From Paracoccus sp. M683 (GTDB taxonomy: Bacteria > Pseudomonadota > Alphaproteobacteria > Rhodobacterales > Rhodobacteraceae), in the NCBI RefSeq assembly GCF_007096355.1, contig NZ_VKDF01000002.1, forward strand, positions 1-64,000: a stretch of DNA of 64,000 nt, read 5' to 3'. Both the position numbers and the translations under genes were made by a program. The notes under the pieces are model-generated. The model was given only the letters and a program-made list of their open reading frames with translations. It did no database searches and had not been told where the DNA came from. Position 1 is the first letter of the stretch, and every line of letters begins with the position of its first letter. Positions 56,274 to 64,000 of the stretch are shown here, piece after piece.

Positions 56274-56554
56274 TGGCCATTGGCGAGAAAGACGAGGTCG
56301 ATGCGCGCGGGCTGCTTTGCCCCCTGCCGGTTCTGCGGTTGCGCAAGCGGCTGATGGCTTCCCCGCCCGGCACGCGGCTGCGGCTGATCGCCACTGATCC
56401 GGCCGCCGTGATCGACGTGCCACATTTCTGCGCCCAGGGTGGTCACAGGTTGATCGGCACGCGCGATCTGGCTGGCGGGGCGCGGGAATATACGGTGGAA
56501 AGGGGGCCGCTGGCCCCCTCGGCCGCAAGCGGCCTCACCCCCAGGGATATTTAG
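56270..56554 (+). CDS. TusA-family sulfur carrier, C-terminus made by a repeat
   Basis: 94 residues. VDARGLLCPLPVLRLRKRLM holds the single sulfur-carrying cysteine and CPXP motif of TusA/SirA proteins, which pass persulfide sulfur to tRNA or cofactor synthesis. The last 15 residues (GPLAPSAASGLTPRDI) are not part of the usual fold; TPRDI and the TAG stop are encoded by a repeat copy at 56544. ATG overlaps the DUF2478 stop. Confidence 0.88.
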   Translation: MMAIGEKDEVDARGLLCPLPVLRLRKRLMASPPGTRLRLIATDPAAVIDVPHFCAQGGHRLIGTRDLAGGAREYTVERGPLAPSAASGLTPRDI

Positions 56555-56567
56555 ACACGGATGATGA
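56521..56567 (+). repeat. GGATATTT repeat copy 10 with hairpin, at the tusA stop
   Basis: Perfect hairpin GGCCGC-AA-GCGGCC (56521-56534), then CACCCCCA and the core GGGATATTTAGACACGG followed by ATGATGA (56544-56567). The TAG inside ends tusA. The element runs up to the mbfA ATG at 56569. It matches copy 1 closely. Confidence 0.65.
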
Positions 56568-56568
56568 C

Positions 56569-57549
56569 ATGGCGTTGATCTCGTTTGCCGGCCGAAAGAC
56601 CTTTTCCGAGTTGAGTGAACAGGAAGTGCTGGCACTGGCGATCTCGGCCGAAGAGGATGACGCCCGGATCTATCGTAACTGGGCCGCCTTTCTGCGCGAG
56701 GAATATCCGGCCACGGCGGCGATTTTCGATGGCATGGCCGAGGAAGAGGACAGCCATCGCCAATTGCTGATCGAGGCGCATCAGGCGCGGTTCGGGCAGG
56801 CGATTCCGCTGGTGCGGCGCGAGCATGTGGCGGGGTATCACGCGCGGCGGCCGGCCTGGATGATGCAGAACCTGTCGCTGCGCTCGATCCGTGCCGAATC
56901 CGCGCATATGGAGCGGGCGGCGGCCAGTTTTTATACCCGTGCCGCCCAGCGCAGCAGCGATGCGGCGACGCGCAAGCTGCTGGGCGATCTGGCCGCTGCC
57001 GAGATGGGCCATGAACAGCGGGCCGATGAGCTGGCGCAGCAGCACTTGACCAGCGCGGCAAAGGCTGACGAGGACGAGGCCGCGCATCGCGGCTTTGTGC
57101 TGACCTGGGTGCAGCCGGGGCTGGCGGGGTTGATGGATGGCTCGGTCTCGACCCTGGCGCCGATCTTTGCCACGGCCTTTGCCACGCAGGATACCTGGAC
57201 GACCTTTCTGGTCGGGCTGGCCGCCAGCCTGGGGGCCGGGATCAGCATGGGCTTTACCGAGGCCGCATCCGATGACGGCGTGGTGTCGGGGCGCGGCTCT
57301 CCGATCAAGCGAGGCATCGCATCGGGGGTGATGACGGCGATTGGCGGGCTGGGCCATGCGCTGCCCTATCTGATCCCGCATTTCTGGACTGCAACAATCA
57401 CCGCCATGATCGTCGTTTTCGTCGAGCTTTGGGCGATTGCCTGGATCCAGAATCGTTTTATGAAGACGCCTTTCTGGCGCGCCGCCTTGCAAGTGGTGGT
57501 CGGCGGTGGTTTGGTCTTTGCCACCGGGGTGCTGATCGGATCAGGCTGA
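56569..57549 (+). CDS. mbfA: MbfA, membrane ferritin-like iron exporter
   Basis: 326 residues: an N-terminal ferritin-like domain with two EXXH metal sites (AEEEDSHRQLLIEAH and AAEMGHEQRADE) and a C-terminal VIT1/CCC1-like membrane domain (GLAGLMDGSVSTLAPIFATA, then GAGISMGFTEAASDDG). This fusion is the alphaproteobacterial MbfA, which exports iron or resists peroxide stress and is normally controlled by Irr. I cannot find a clear Irr box in the short gap before it. Confidence 0.9.
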   Translation: MALISFAGRKTFSELSEQEVLALAISAEEDDARIYRNWAAFLREEYPATAAIFDGMAEEEDSHRQLLIEAHQARFGQAIPLVRREHVAGYHARRPAWMMQNLSLRSIRAESAHMERAAASFYTRAAQRSSDAATRKLLGDLAAAEMGHEQRADELAQQHLTSAAKADEDEAAHRGFVLTWVQPGLAGLMDGSVSTLAPIFATAFATQDTWTTFLVGLAASLGAGISMGFTEAASDDGVVSGRGSPIKRGIASGVMTAIGGLGHALPYLIPHFWTATITAMIVVFVELWAIAWIQNRFMKTPFWRAALQVVVGGGLVFATGVLIGSG

Positions 57550-57569
57550 CCCCGCCAAGGGAGGATGCC

Positions 57570-58241
57570 ATGAGCTATGTTCCGCTGCCGTTGCCTGACC
57601 GGGTGCAGCTGTCGCCAGGCGCGTCCTTGCAGCAGGTGCAGGCATATCGCGACTATATGCGCCGTCGCCATTCGGTGCGCGATTTCGCCCCCGATCCGGT
57701 CGAACGCGCCGTGATCGAGGCCTGTATCGAGGCCGCCGGCACCGCGCCTTCGGGCGCCAACCAGCAGCCCTGGCATTTCGTGGCGATTGCCGATCCCGCC
57801 ATGAAGGCCCGCATCCGCGAGGCAGCCGAAGAGGAAGAGCGCGCCTTTTATGCGGGCGGTGGCGGTGATGAATGGCTGACCGCGCTGGAGCCGGTCGGCA
57901 CCGGCCCCGAAAAGCCGCATCTGACCATCGCGCCCTGGCTGATCGTGGTATTCGCCCAGCGTTACGGGCTGGACGACGAGGGTGGGCGGCACAAGCATTA
58001 TTATGTGCCCGAAAGCGTGGGCATCGCCTGTGGCATGCTGATCGCCGCGATCCATCATGCCGGGCTGGTGACGCTGGAACATACGCCCAATCCGATGAAA
58101 TTCCTGAATGCGCTGTGCCATCGGCCCGAGAATGAAAAGCCGGTGATGATCCTGCCGGTCGGGCTGCCATCACCCGCCGCGACCGTGCCGGCGGCAGCCA
58201 AGCGCAAGAAGCCCCTGTCACAGATCATGTCCGTCTTCTGA
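57570..58241 (+). CDS. Nitroreductase family protein (iodotyrosine-deiodinase-like)
   Basis: 223 residues, FMN-binding fold. RRRHSVRDFAPDPVE and AGTAPSGANQQPWHF are the FMN motifs; the latter is the version seen in the IYD-like branch. It probably reduces quinones, nitro compounds or halogenated phenols with NADPH. AAGGGAGG precedes ATG 57570, and its stop shares a base with the next start (TGATG). Confidence 0.9.
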   Translation: MSYVPLPLPDRVQLSPGASLQQVQAYRDYMRRRHSVRDFAPDPVERAVIEACIEAAGTAPSGANQQPWHFVAIADPAMKARIREAAEEEERAFYAGGGGDEWLTALEPVGTGPEKPHLTIAPWLIVVFAQRYGLDDEGGRHKHYYVPESVGIACGMLIAAIHHAGLVTLEHTPNPMKFLNALCHRPENEKPVMILPVGLPSPAATVPAAAKRKKPLSQIMSVF

Positions 58242-59170
58242 TGCTGCCGATCTTCCTGAAGACGCTACCCTTCTTTCTGCTGATCGGCACCGGCTGGCTA
58301 GCCGTGCGTCTGCGGATCATCCCGTCCGAGGCCGCGGCCTGGCTGACCAAATTCGTATTCTACTTCGCCCTGTCGGCGATGCTGTTCCGGTTTTCGTCAC
58401 AGCTTGATCTGGCCGAACTGTTCGATGCCCGCTTTGTGGCGGCCTATCTGTCGGGGTCGGTGCTGATCTGGGTGATCGGCATGGCTGTTGCGCGCCGGCG
58501 CGGGTTGCCGCTGGATGAGATGGCGATCGAGGCGCAATGCTGCATGATCGGCAATACCGGCTTTCTGGGCGTGCCGATGCTGCTGGTGCTGCTGGGCGAG
58601 CGCGCCGTGGGATCGGTTCTGCTGGTGCTGGCCATCGACACGATCGTGTTTTCGACGCTGATCACGCTGGTGATCGGCGTGGCGCGGCAGGGACGCTTCC
58701 GGCTGGCGGTGATTTGGCCGGCGCTGAAGGGGGTCGCCGCCAATCCCATGGTCGTGTCGATGCTGGCGGGGCTGGCCTGGGGCTGGTTCCGCCTGCCCAT
58801 GCCGGCCGCGCTGGATGAATATCTGTCGATCCTGGGTGCTGCCGCGACGCCCGGCGCGCTGTTCGCCATCGGCGCCAGTCTGACCGGCATTCAGCTTGCC
58901 CGCACCGGCCCGGCGCTGTGGCTGTCATTCGCCAAGCTGTTCCTGCACCCTTTGGCCGTTGGCATCGCCGCCTTCCTGATCTTCAAGGTCGAGCCCTTTG
59001 CCGCCGGCGTCATGGTGGCCGCCGCCGCCCTGCCGGTGGCCGGCAATGTCTATATCCTGGCGCAGTATTTCGGGGTGGGCGTGCAGCGGGTCTCGTCGGC
59101 GATCCTGATCTCGACGGCGGCCAGCATCGTCACTATTCCCCTGGTCATTCACTGGATTACTCAAGGCTGA
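58241..59170 (+). CDS. AEC-family transporter
   Basis: 309 residues with about ten helices. LPFFLLIGTGWLAVRLRIIP at the start, CCMIGNTGFLGVPM and ILAQYFGVGVQRVSSAIL at the end mark the auxin-efflux-carrier (AEC) family, which in bacteria export organic acids such as malate or malonate. Substrate not predictable. It overlaps the nitroreductase and is 3 bases from the enoyl-CoA hydratase. Confidence 0.9.
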   Translation: MLPIFLKTLPFFLLIGTGWLAVRLRIIPSEAAAWLTKFVFYFALSAMLFRFSSQLDLAELFDARFVAAYLSGSVLIWVIGMAVARRRGLPLDEMAIEAQCCMIGNTGFLGVPMLLVLLGERAVGSVLLVLAIDTIVFSTLITLVIGVARQGRFRLAVIWPALKGVAANPMVVSMLAGLAWGWFRLPMPAALDEYLSILGAAATPGALFAIGASLTGIQLARTGPALWLSFAKLFLHPLAVGIAAFLIFKVEPFAAGVMVAAAALPVAGNVYILAQYFGVGVQRVSSAILISTAASIVTIPLVIHWITQG

Positions 59171-59173
59171 GCC

Positions 59174-59971
59174 ATGCGCAATATCTCTGACCTGCAATTG
59201 CAGAACATCCTGCTTGACGTGGATGCCGATGGCATCGCCACCGTCACCCTGAACCGCCCGGCCAAGCGTAACGCGCTGGATCTTGCCACCATCGACGAGT
59301 TGGTCGACATCTTTACCACCCTGCCGCGCGCCGGCGTCAAGGCCGCGATCCTGCGCGCCAATGGCGATCATTTCAGCGCCGGTTTGGATCTGGTGGAACA
59401 TCACCGCGAACAGCGCAGCGCCAGCGATTTCATGCATGTCTGCCTGCGCTGGCACGAGGCCTTCAACAAGATGGAATATGGCGGCGTGCCGATCATCGCC
59501 GTCTTGAAAGGCGCGGTCGTCGGCGGCGGGCTGGAACTGGCCTCGGCGGCCCATATCCGCGTGGCGTCGATGGACACCTATTTCGGCCTGCCCGAGGGCC
59601 AGCGCGGGCTGTTCACCGGCGGCGGCGCGACGATCCGCGTGGCCGATCTGATCGGCAAGGCGCGGATGATCGACATGATGCTGTCGGGGCGTCTGTATCG
59701 CGGCGCCGAGGCGGTGGATGTGGGCCTGTGTCAATACATGGTCGAGGATGCCGAGGCGAAGGCCTGGGACATCGCCCGCGCCGCAGCCCAAAACCCGCCC
59801 TTGTCGAATTTCGCCATCTGCTCGGCCATCAGTCATATGCAGAACATGTCGGCGCTGGATGCCGCCTATGCCGAGGCGGTCGTGGCCGGCGTGGTCAACA
59901 CCCAGGAAGCCGCCAAGGCCCGGCTTGAGGCTTTTGCCAAGGGAACGGCGGCGAAGGTCAAACCCGAGTAA
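59174..59971 (+). CDS. Enoyl-CoA hydratase/isomerase family protein
   Basis: 265 residues, crotonase fold. Oxyanion-hole segments [10 protein letters not shown] (about 68-77) and [15 protein letters not shown] (about 115-129) are present; a candidate catalytic glutamate is in [13 protein letters not shown]. Exact CoA substrate unknown. Probably transcribed with the AEC transporter and nitroreductase, three to four bases apart. Confidence 0.9.
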   Translation: MRNISDLQLQNILLDVDADGIATVTLNRPAKRNALDLATIDELVDIFTTLPRAGVKAAILRANGDHFSAGLDLVEHHREQRSASDFMHVCLRWHEAFNKMEYGGVPIIAVLKGAVVGGGLELASAAHIRVASMDTYFGLPEGQRGLFTGGGATIRVADLIGKARMIDMMLSGRLYRGAEAVDVGLCQYMVEDAEAKAWDIARAAAQNPPLSNFAICSAISHMQNMSALDAAYAEAVVAGVVNTQEAAKARLEAFAKGTAAKVKPE

Positions 59972-60043
59972 GGACCAGCCACCCGGCCCCTGACTGGCGC
60001 ATTGTGTTGCAGCGTTATTGCTATAGGCTTCACTGGCATCAGC

Positions 60044-62893
60044 ATGGGGGCCAGCGTGAGCCTGAAAGACCTGAACGACCAGCCTGTGCAGGCGGCAGAA
60101 TATGACCTGATCATCATCGGTGCGGGCCCTGCGGGATTGGCCATCGCGGCCGAGTTTCTGGGCAGCGGTCTGCGGGTTGCGGTTCTGGAAAGTGGCGGCA
60201 AGGAACGCAACGGCGCGGCCGACGATCTGGATGCGTTCGAGAATGTCGGACATGCGCGTGCGCCTCATGCCGAAACGCGCAGCCGGGGTCTTGGCGGCAC
60301 CAGCGCCATCTGGACCGGCCGTTGCGGCATGCTGGACGATATCGACTTTCACGCCCGGCCCTGGCTGCCGCGATCCGGCTGGCCGATCAGCGCGGCGACC
60401 CTGCGGCCCTATTACCACCGCGCCGGCCCCTATCTGGGGCTGTCGGCAACCTTGTCCGGGGCCGAGGCCGGCCACGATCTTTACCAGGGCTTTGACAAGC
60501 CGCCATGGGACAGTGCCGTCTTTCGCGATGCGGTCTGGCAATTCAGCAATGCCGACAATGACGGCATGTCGCTGTTGCGCCAGTTGGCCGATGCCGAAGT
60601 GATCGACGCCGCAGGGACCGGGGTTTTGCAGCATTCGGGCCGGACCTCGGCGGTCAATCTGGGCGAAAGGCTGCGCAAACCGCTGACCGACAGCACCGAT
60701 ATCGACATTGTCCTGAACGCCACGGCCCTGGAAATCGAGGTTGACCCGGCCAGCGCGACGGCGGCGCGTTCGGTTCTGGTCGCACGGTCGGATGGGCAGC
60801 AGGACAGGTTCCACGGCCGGCGCATCGTCCTGGCCTGTGGCGGGATCGAAAATGCCCGGCTGCTGCTTGCGTCCCGCAGCGGCAATCCCAAAGGCCTGGG
60901 CAATGATCACGATCAGGTCGGACGCCATCTGACGGATCATCATTTCTCGGAAATCGGTCGCTATACCGATGGCGGCGGCAAACAGATCCGGCGCCGGTTC
61001 GGCAGTCGCTGGCATTCGGCCGCTGATTCCAAGACGATCTATTGCATGGGCGTCCGAACCGCGGAAGCCACCCAAAGAGACAAGCAGCTGCTGAACGCGA
61101 CGATCCATATCGTCGATTTTGGCAGCCGCCTGAATGCGCTGAGCACGCTGGCAAACGGGGCAAGAGCCGCAAAGCAAAAGGATGCGGGCACAGCCGCCAG
61201 AAACCTGTCGCAGGCATTGCGGCGTCCGGGCGATCTGGCAGTCTCGGTCCGCGATCGCTTTGTCAGGGGAACGCCGCCGTTGAACCTGCCACAGCTGACG
61301 TTGTTGGGATGCGTCCTGGAACAGGAACTTGACCCTGACAGCCGCGTGACCCTGTCCTCGCGGACAAACCGGCTTGGCCAACCCATTGCCAAGATCGACT
61401 GGCGCATCTCGGATCGGGAATTTCGCACGGCCCGCGCCATGGCCGGGATGTTTCACGCCGAAACCGACAGGCTTGGCCTTGCGCCTCCGGCGCGGCCCGA
61501 CTGGCTGGACGGTGATTTCGACGACTGGTCGCAGGGGCTGACCGATCTGGCCCACCCATCCTGCACGACGCGCATGTCCGACGACCCCGCCACCGGCGTC
61601 GTCGATGCCAATTGCAAGCTGCATGGCGTCGAGGGTGTGTATGTCGCGGGCAGCTCGGTTTTCTCGACACCCGGACATATGAACCCGACGCAGACCATCC
61701 TTGCGCTTGGCATCCGGTTGGCCGACCATCTGAAACAGCAGATATTGTCCGGCCCATCCGCGCCGCCAGCCAGCGTTGCACGCCCGCGCCGCTTGCGCAT
61801 CGGCTTTATCGGCGGCGGCAATCGCGTCGCCACAATCTATCACCCCGTCACGCAGGCGCTTGCCGACCGGCTGGAGGTCGTCGGCGCCGTCACCGGCAGC
61901 GACGAGGGCGCAGCCCGCATCGCCAGCCAGACAGGCTGGACCGCACATACCGATCCTGGCCGCCTTGTGGCCGAGGGCCGGCCGGATTTTCTTGTCGTGG
62001 CGCTGCCGCCGTCGATGAATGACGGTCTTTATCCGTCACTGATCGGCCTGGACGTGCCGCTGCTGCTGGAAACGCCCTTTTGCTGGAACGAGGTAAGGGG
62101 CCGCAAGTTGCTGCGCCAGATCGGCAAGGCTGGCCGTCTGGTCGGCGTGGCCGAGCAGTTTCCCTTCCTGCCCGAATATCAATTGTGGCAAAAGCTGATC
62201 GGGCTGGGGCTGATCGGCAAGATCGAAGCCGTCGTCAATGATTTCGCCGTCTACGACTATCACGGCATCGGCCTGCTGCGGACGCTGATGGGGCGCGAAC
62301 GTCGCCCGGATCTGGCCAATGGCAGGATTGCCGCACTGAATGACGACGAGGCTTGGGCGCTTGGCTCGGTCAGGTTCACTGATGGCAGTTTTCTGATCAA
62401 CAATTACTCGGCCAGCTATGCCGCCAACCCACATCGTCCAGCTGGTGAAATCCGCGTCTGCGGAACACAGGGAACGCTGCGGACGGGACAGGCGCTGTTC
62501 GCGAATGGCGGCCCCGGCGGCCAGCCGTTGCTGTCCCCAATCCGGCGCGAACAGCAGGGCGGCGCCTTGACCGCGCTGTCTGTCCTGACGCCCGATGGCG
62601 AAATCCGGTGGGACAATCCCTATGCCGGCCCCCATGCCGGCCATCGACTGACGGATGAACAGATCGCGGTGGCGGAACTGCTGACGCGCATGGGCGAGGC
62701 CGCCCGCAGCGCAGCGCCGCCGCCCTATGCCCCCTGGGCCGCGCTGGAGGACGTAGAGCTGCTGGCGGCCCTGCGCTATTCGGCGGCGCGTGGCGGGGCC
62801 GCGATCCCGTTGCCGCTGGCCGCAACCAGGGAAAAACTGCGCGGAAAGGCGCGGCAGACCGCCGGAAAGATCACCGGCCGCCTGCGCCGTTAG
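60044..62893 (+). CDS. Fusion of GMC oxidoreductase and Gfo/Idh/MocA-like domain
   Basis: 949 residues. Residues 1-570 are a GMC flavoprotein: FAD motif [18 protein letters not shown] (about 23-40), [17 protein letters not shown], and active-site histidines in [12 protein letters not shown] (about 504) and [13 protein letters not shown] (about 541). After a proline-rich linker ([12 protein letters not shown]) a Rossmann domain starts at [17 protein letters not shown] (about 585) and continues as a Gfo/Idh/MocA fold. There the catalytic EKP reads ETP (LLLETPFCW, about 673). Start is ATG 60044, or GTG 60056. Ends convergent with the YaiI gene, overlapping four bases. A role in glycan synthesis is inferred only from the area. 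Confidence 0.85.
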   Translation: MGASVSLKDLNDQPVQAAEYDLIIIGAGPAGLAIAAEFLGSGLRVAVLESGGKERNGAADDLDAFENVGHARAPHAETRSRGLGGTSAIWTGRCGMLDDIDFHARPWLPRSGWPISAATLRPYYHRAGPYLGLSATLSGAEAGHDLYQGFDKPPWDSAVFRDAVWQFSNADNDGMSLLRQLADAEVIDAAGTGVLQHSGRTSAVNLGERLRKPLTDSTDIDIVLNATALEIEVDPASATAARSVLVARSDGQQDRFHGRRIVLACGGIENARLLLASRSGNPKGLGNDHDQVGRHLTDHHFSEIGRYTDGGGKQIRRRFGSRWHSAADSKTIYCMGVRTAEATQRDKQLLNATIHIVDFGSRLNALSTLANGARAAKQKDAGTAARNLSQALRRPGDLAVSVRDRFVRGTPPLNLPQLTLLGCVLEQELDPDSRVTLSSRTNRLGQPIAKIDWRISDREFRTARAMAGMFHAETDRLGLAPPARPDWLDGDFDDWSQGLTDLAHPSCTTRMSDDPATGVVDANCKLHGVEGVYVAGSSVFSTPGHMNPTQTILALGIRLADHLKQQILSGPSAPPASVARPRRLRIGFIGGGNRVATIYHPVTQALADRLEVVGAVTGSDEGAARIASQTGWTAHTDPGRLVAEGRPDFLVVALPPSMNDGLYPSLIGLDVPLLLETPFCWNEVRGRKLLRQIGKAGRLVGVAEQFPFLPEYQLWQKLIGLGLIGKIEAVVNDFAVYDYHGIGLLRTLMGRERRPDLANGRIAALNDDEAWALGSVRFTDGSFLINNYSASYAANPHRPAGEIRVCGTQGTLRTGQALFANGGPGGQPLLSPIRREQQGGALTALSVLTPDGEIRWDNPYAGPHAGHRLTDEQIAVAELLTRMGEAARSAAPPPYAPWAALEDVELLAALRYSAARGGAAIPLPLAATREKLRGKARQTAGKITGRLRR

Positions 62894-63341
62894 GTCAGGC
62901 GCCGCGCCTGCCCCAGCACGCGATCCAGCGATTGCAGGAACTGCGCGCGCTCGGCCTTGCCAAAGCCCTTGCCGCCGCCCTGATGGAACGGATCGGCCGA
63001 GCGGATATCAGCCATCAGATCGCGCGTGGCCAGCCTTGGCCCGATATTGGCAACCGTCAGCACCTCGCCGTCGTGCTGGATCACCAGCGCCCCCGCCTTC
63101 AGGCAGCGATCGGCCAGCGGCAGGTCGCTGGTCACCACCACATCGCCCGGCCCGCATTGATCCGCGATCCATTTGTCAGCCTCGTCCGGCCCTTCCGCCA
63201 CGATCTTCAGCGTCACCAGGGGATTGGCGGGCATCCGCAGCCCGCCATTGCAGACCAGCACCATGGGCACGCGCAGGCGCGTCGTGACCCGTTCGGCCTC
63301 GGCCTTGACCGGGCAGGCATCGGCGTCGATGTAAAGCGTGG

Positions 63342-63345
<4 letters not shown>
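62890..63345 (-). CDS. YaiI/UPF0178 (DUF188) family protein
   Basis: 151 residues. [37 protein letters not shown] and [15 protein letters not shown] are the family motifs; the fold resembles PIN nucleases with acidic clusters, but no activity is proven. The start is TTG 63345 (reading [12 protein letters not shown]), overlapping the dapD stop (TTGA). Its stop TAA shares bases with the stop of the fusion gene on the other strand. Confidence 0.9.

Positions 63346-64000
<655 letters not shown>

Noticed and set aside
58925-61948. 1007-codon open frame on the minus strand
   Set aside because: It is antisense to three well-supported genes (AEC transporter, enoyl-CoA hydratase, GMC fusion), has no family motifs, and arises from high third-position GC.

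Overview
The window is a GC-rich stretch of chromosome from an alphaproteobacterium, most likely a member of the Rhodobacteraceae close to Paracoccus. This rests on overall protein character (holA with a TTG start, lptE, leuS, the DUF3576 lipoprotein, DUF2478, MbfA, the glpSTPQUV-type glycerol transporter) and on a family of short repeats with a GGATATTT/GGGTATTT core. The genus is an inference. Core genes (recQ, leuS, holA, lptE, dapD, asd, ribA, xthA) argue for chromosome rather than plasmid. I saw no tRNA, rRNA, CRISPR, transposase or phage gene.

Layout. 0.3-1.8 kb: msrPQ methionine sulfoxide repair on the minus strand. 2.1-5.6 kb: asd-yggT-recQ operon (minus). 5.8-9.5 kb: thioesterase, UMF1-type MFS transporter, mepA and a phytase-like esterase (plus). 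9.6-11.1 kb: an orphan hypothetical gene, a YhhQ/VUT transporter, and a small structured RNA-like element whose Shine-Dalgarno matches the 16S 3' end almost completely. 11.2-13.2 kb: thiC under a TPP riboswitch. 13.3-24.7 kb: a thiolase, then glpR divergent from a complete glycerol regulon, glpD-glpSTPQUV-glpK. In it, glycerol is imported by an ABC transporter, phosphorylated by GlpK and oxidised by GlpD, with GlpR acting at an inverted repeat in the shared promoter region. 24.8-33.2 kb: lytic-transglycosylase-like lipoprotein, GST, AhpD-like protein, Tat-exported cyclase, then leuS-lptE-holA-flavoprotein and a DUF3576 lipoprotein. 33.4-38.8 kb: a highly expressed porin, yggS, ribA with a frameshifted L,D-transpeptidase, an OmpR-family regulator and two small unknowns. 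39-42.3 kb: an RTX protein gene broken by an amber codon, glutathionyl-hydroquinone reductase and an MFS transporter. 42.5-50.9 kb: xthA with a Tat FAD oxidoreductase/membrane protein operon, then a thioredoxin-TPR/LON-domain/Trm112-like/rhomboid/histidine kinase/response regulator operon. 51-55.6 kb: a small glycan-modification group (GT61, GDSL/CE6-like esterase, fucosyltransferase-like TPR protein). 55.8-60 kb: DUF2478, TusA, MbfA iron exporter, nitroreductase, AEC transporter, enoyl-CoA hydratase. 60-64 kb: an unusual GMC/Gfo-Idh-MocA fusion, a YaiI-family protein and the 3' part of dapD.

The items I find most worth a second look are the anti-Shine-Dalgarno RNA element at 10.9-11.1 kb; the ten-copy repeat family, some copies of which lie inside coding sequence or supply stop codons; the GMC-MocA fusion without its catalytic lysine; the complementary degeneration of the two glycerol-transporter ATPases; and two freshly broken genes (RTX and L,D-transpeptidase).
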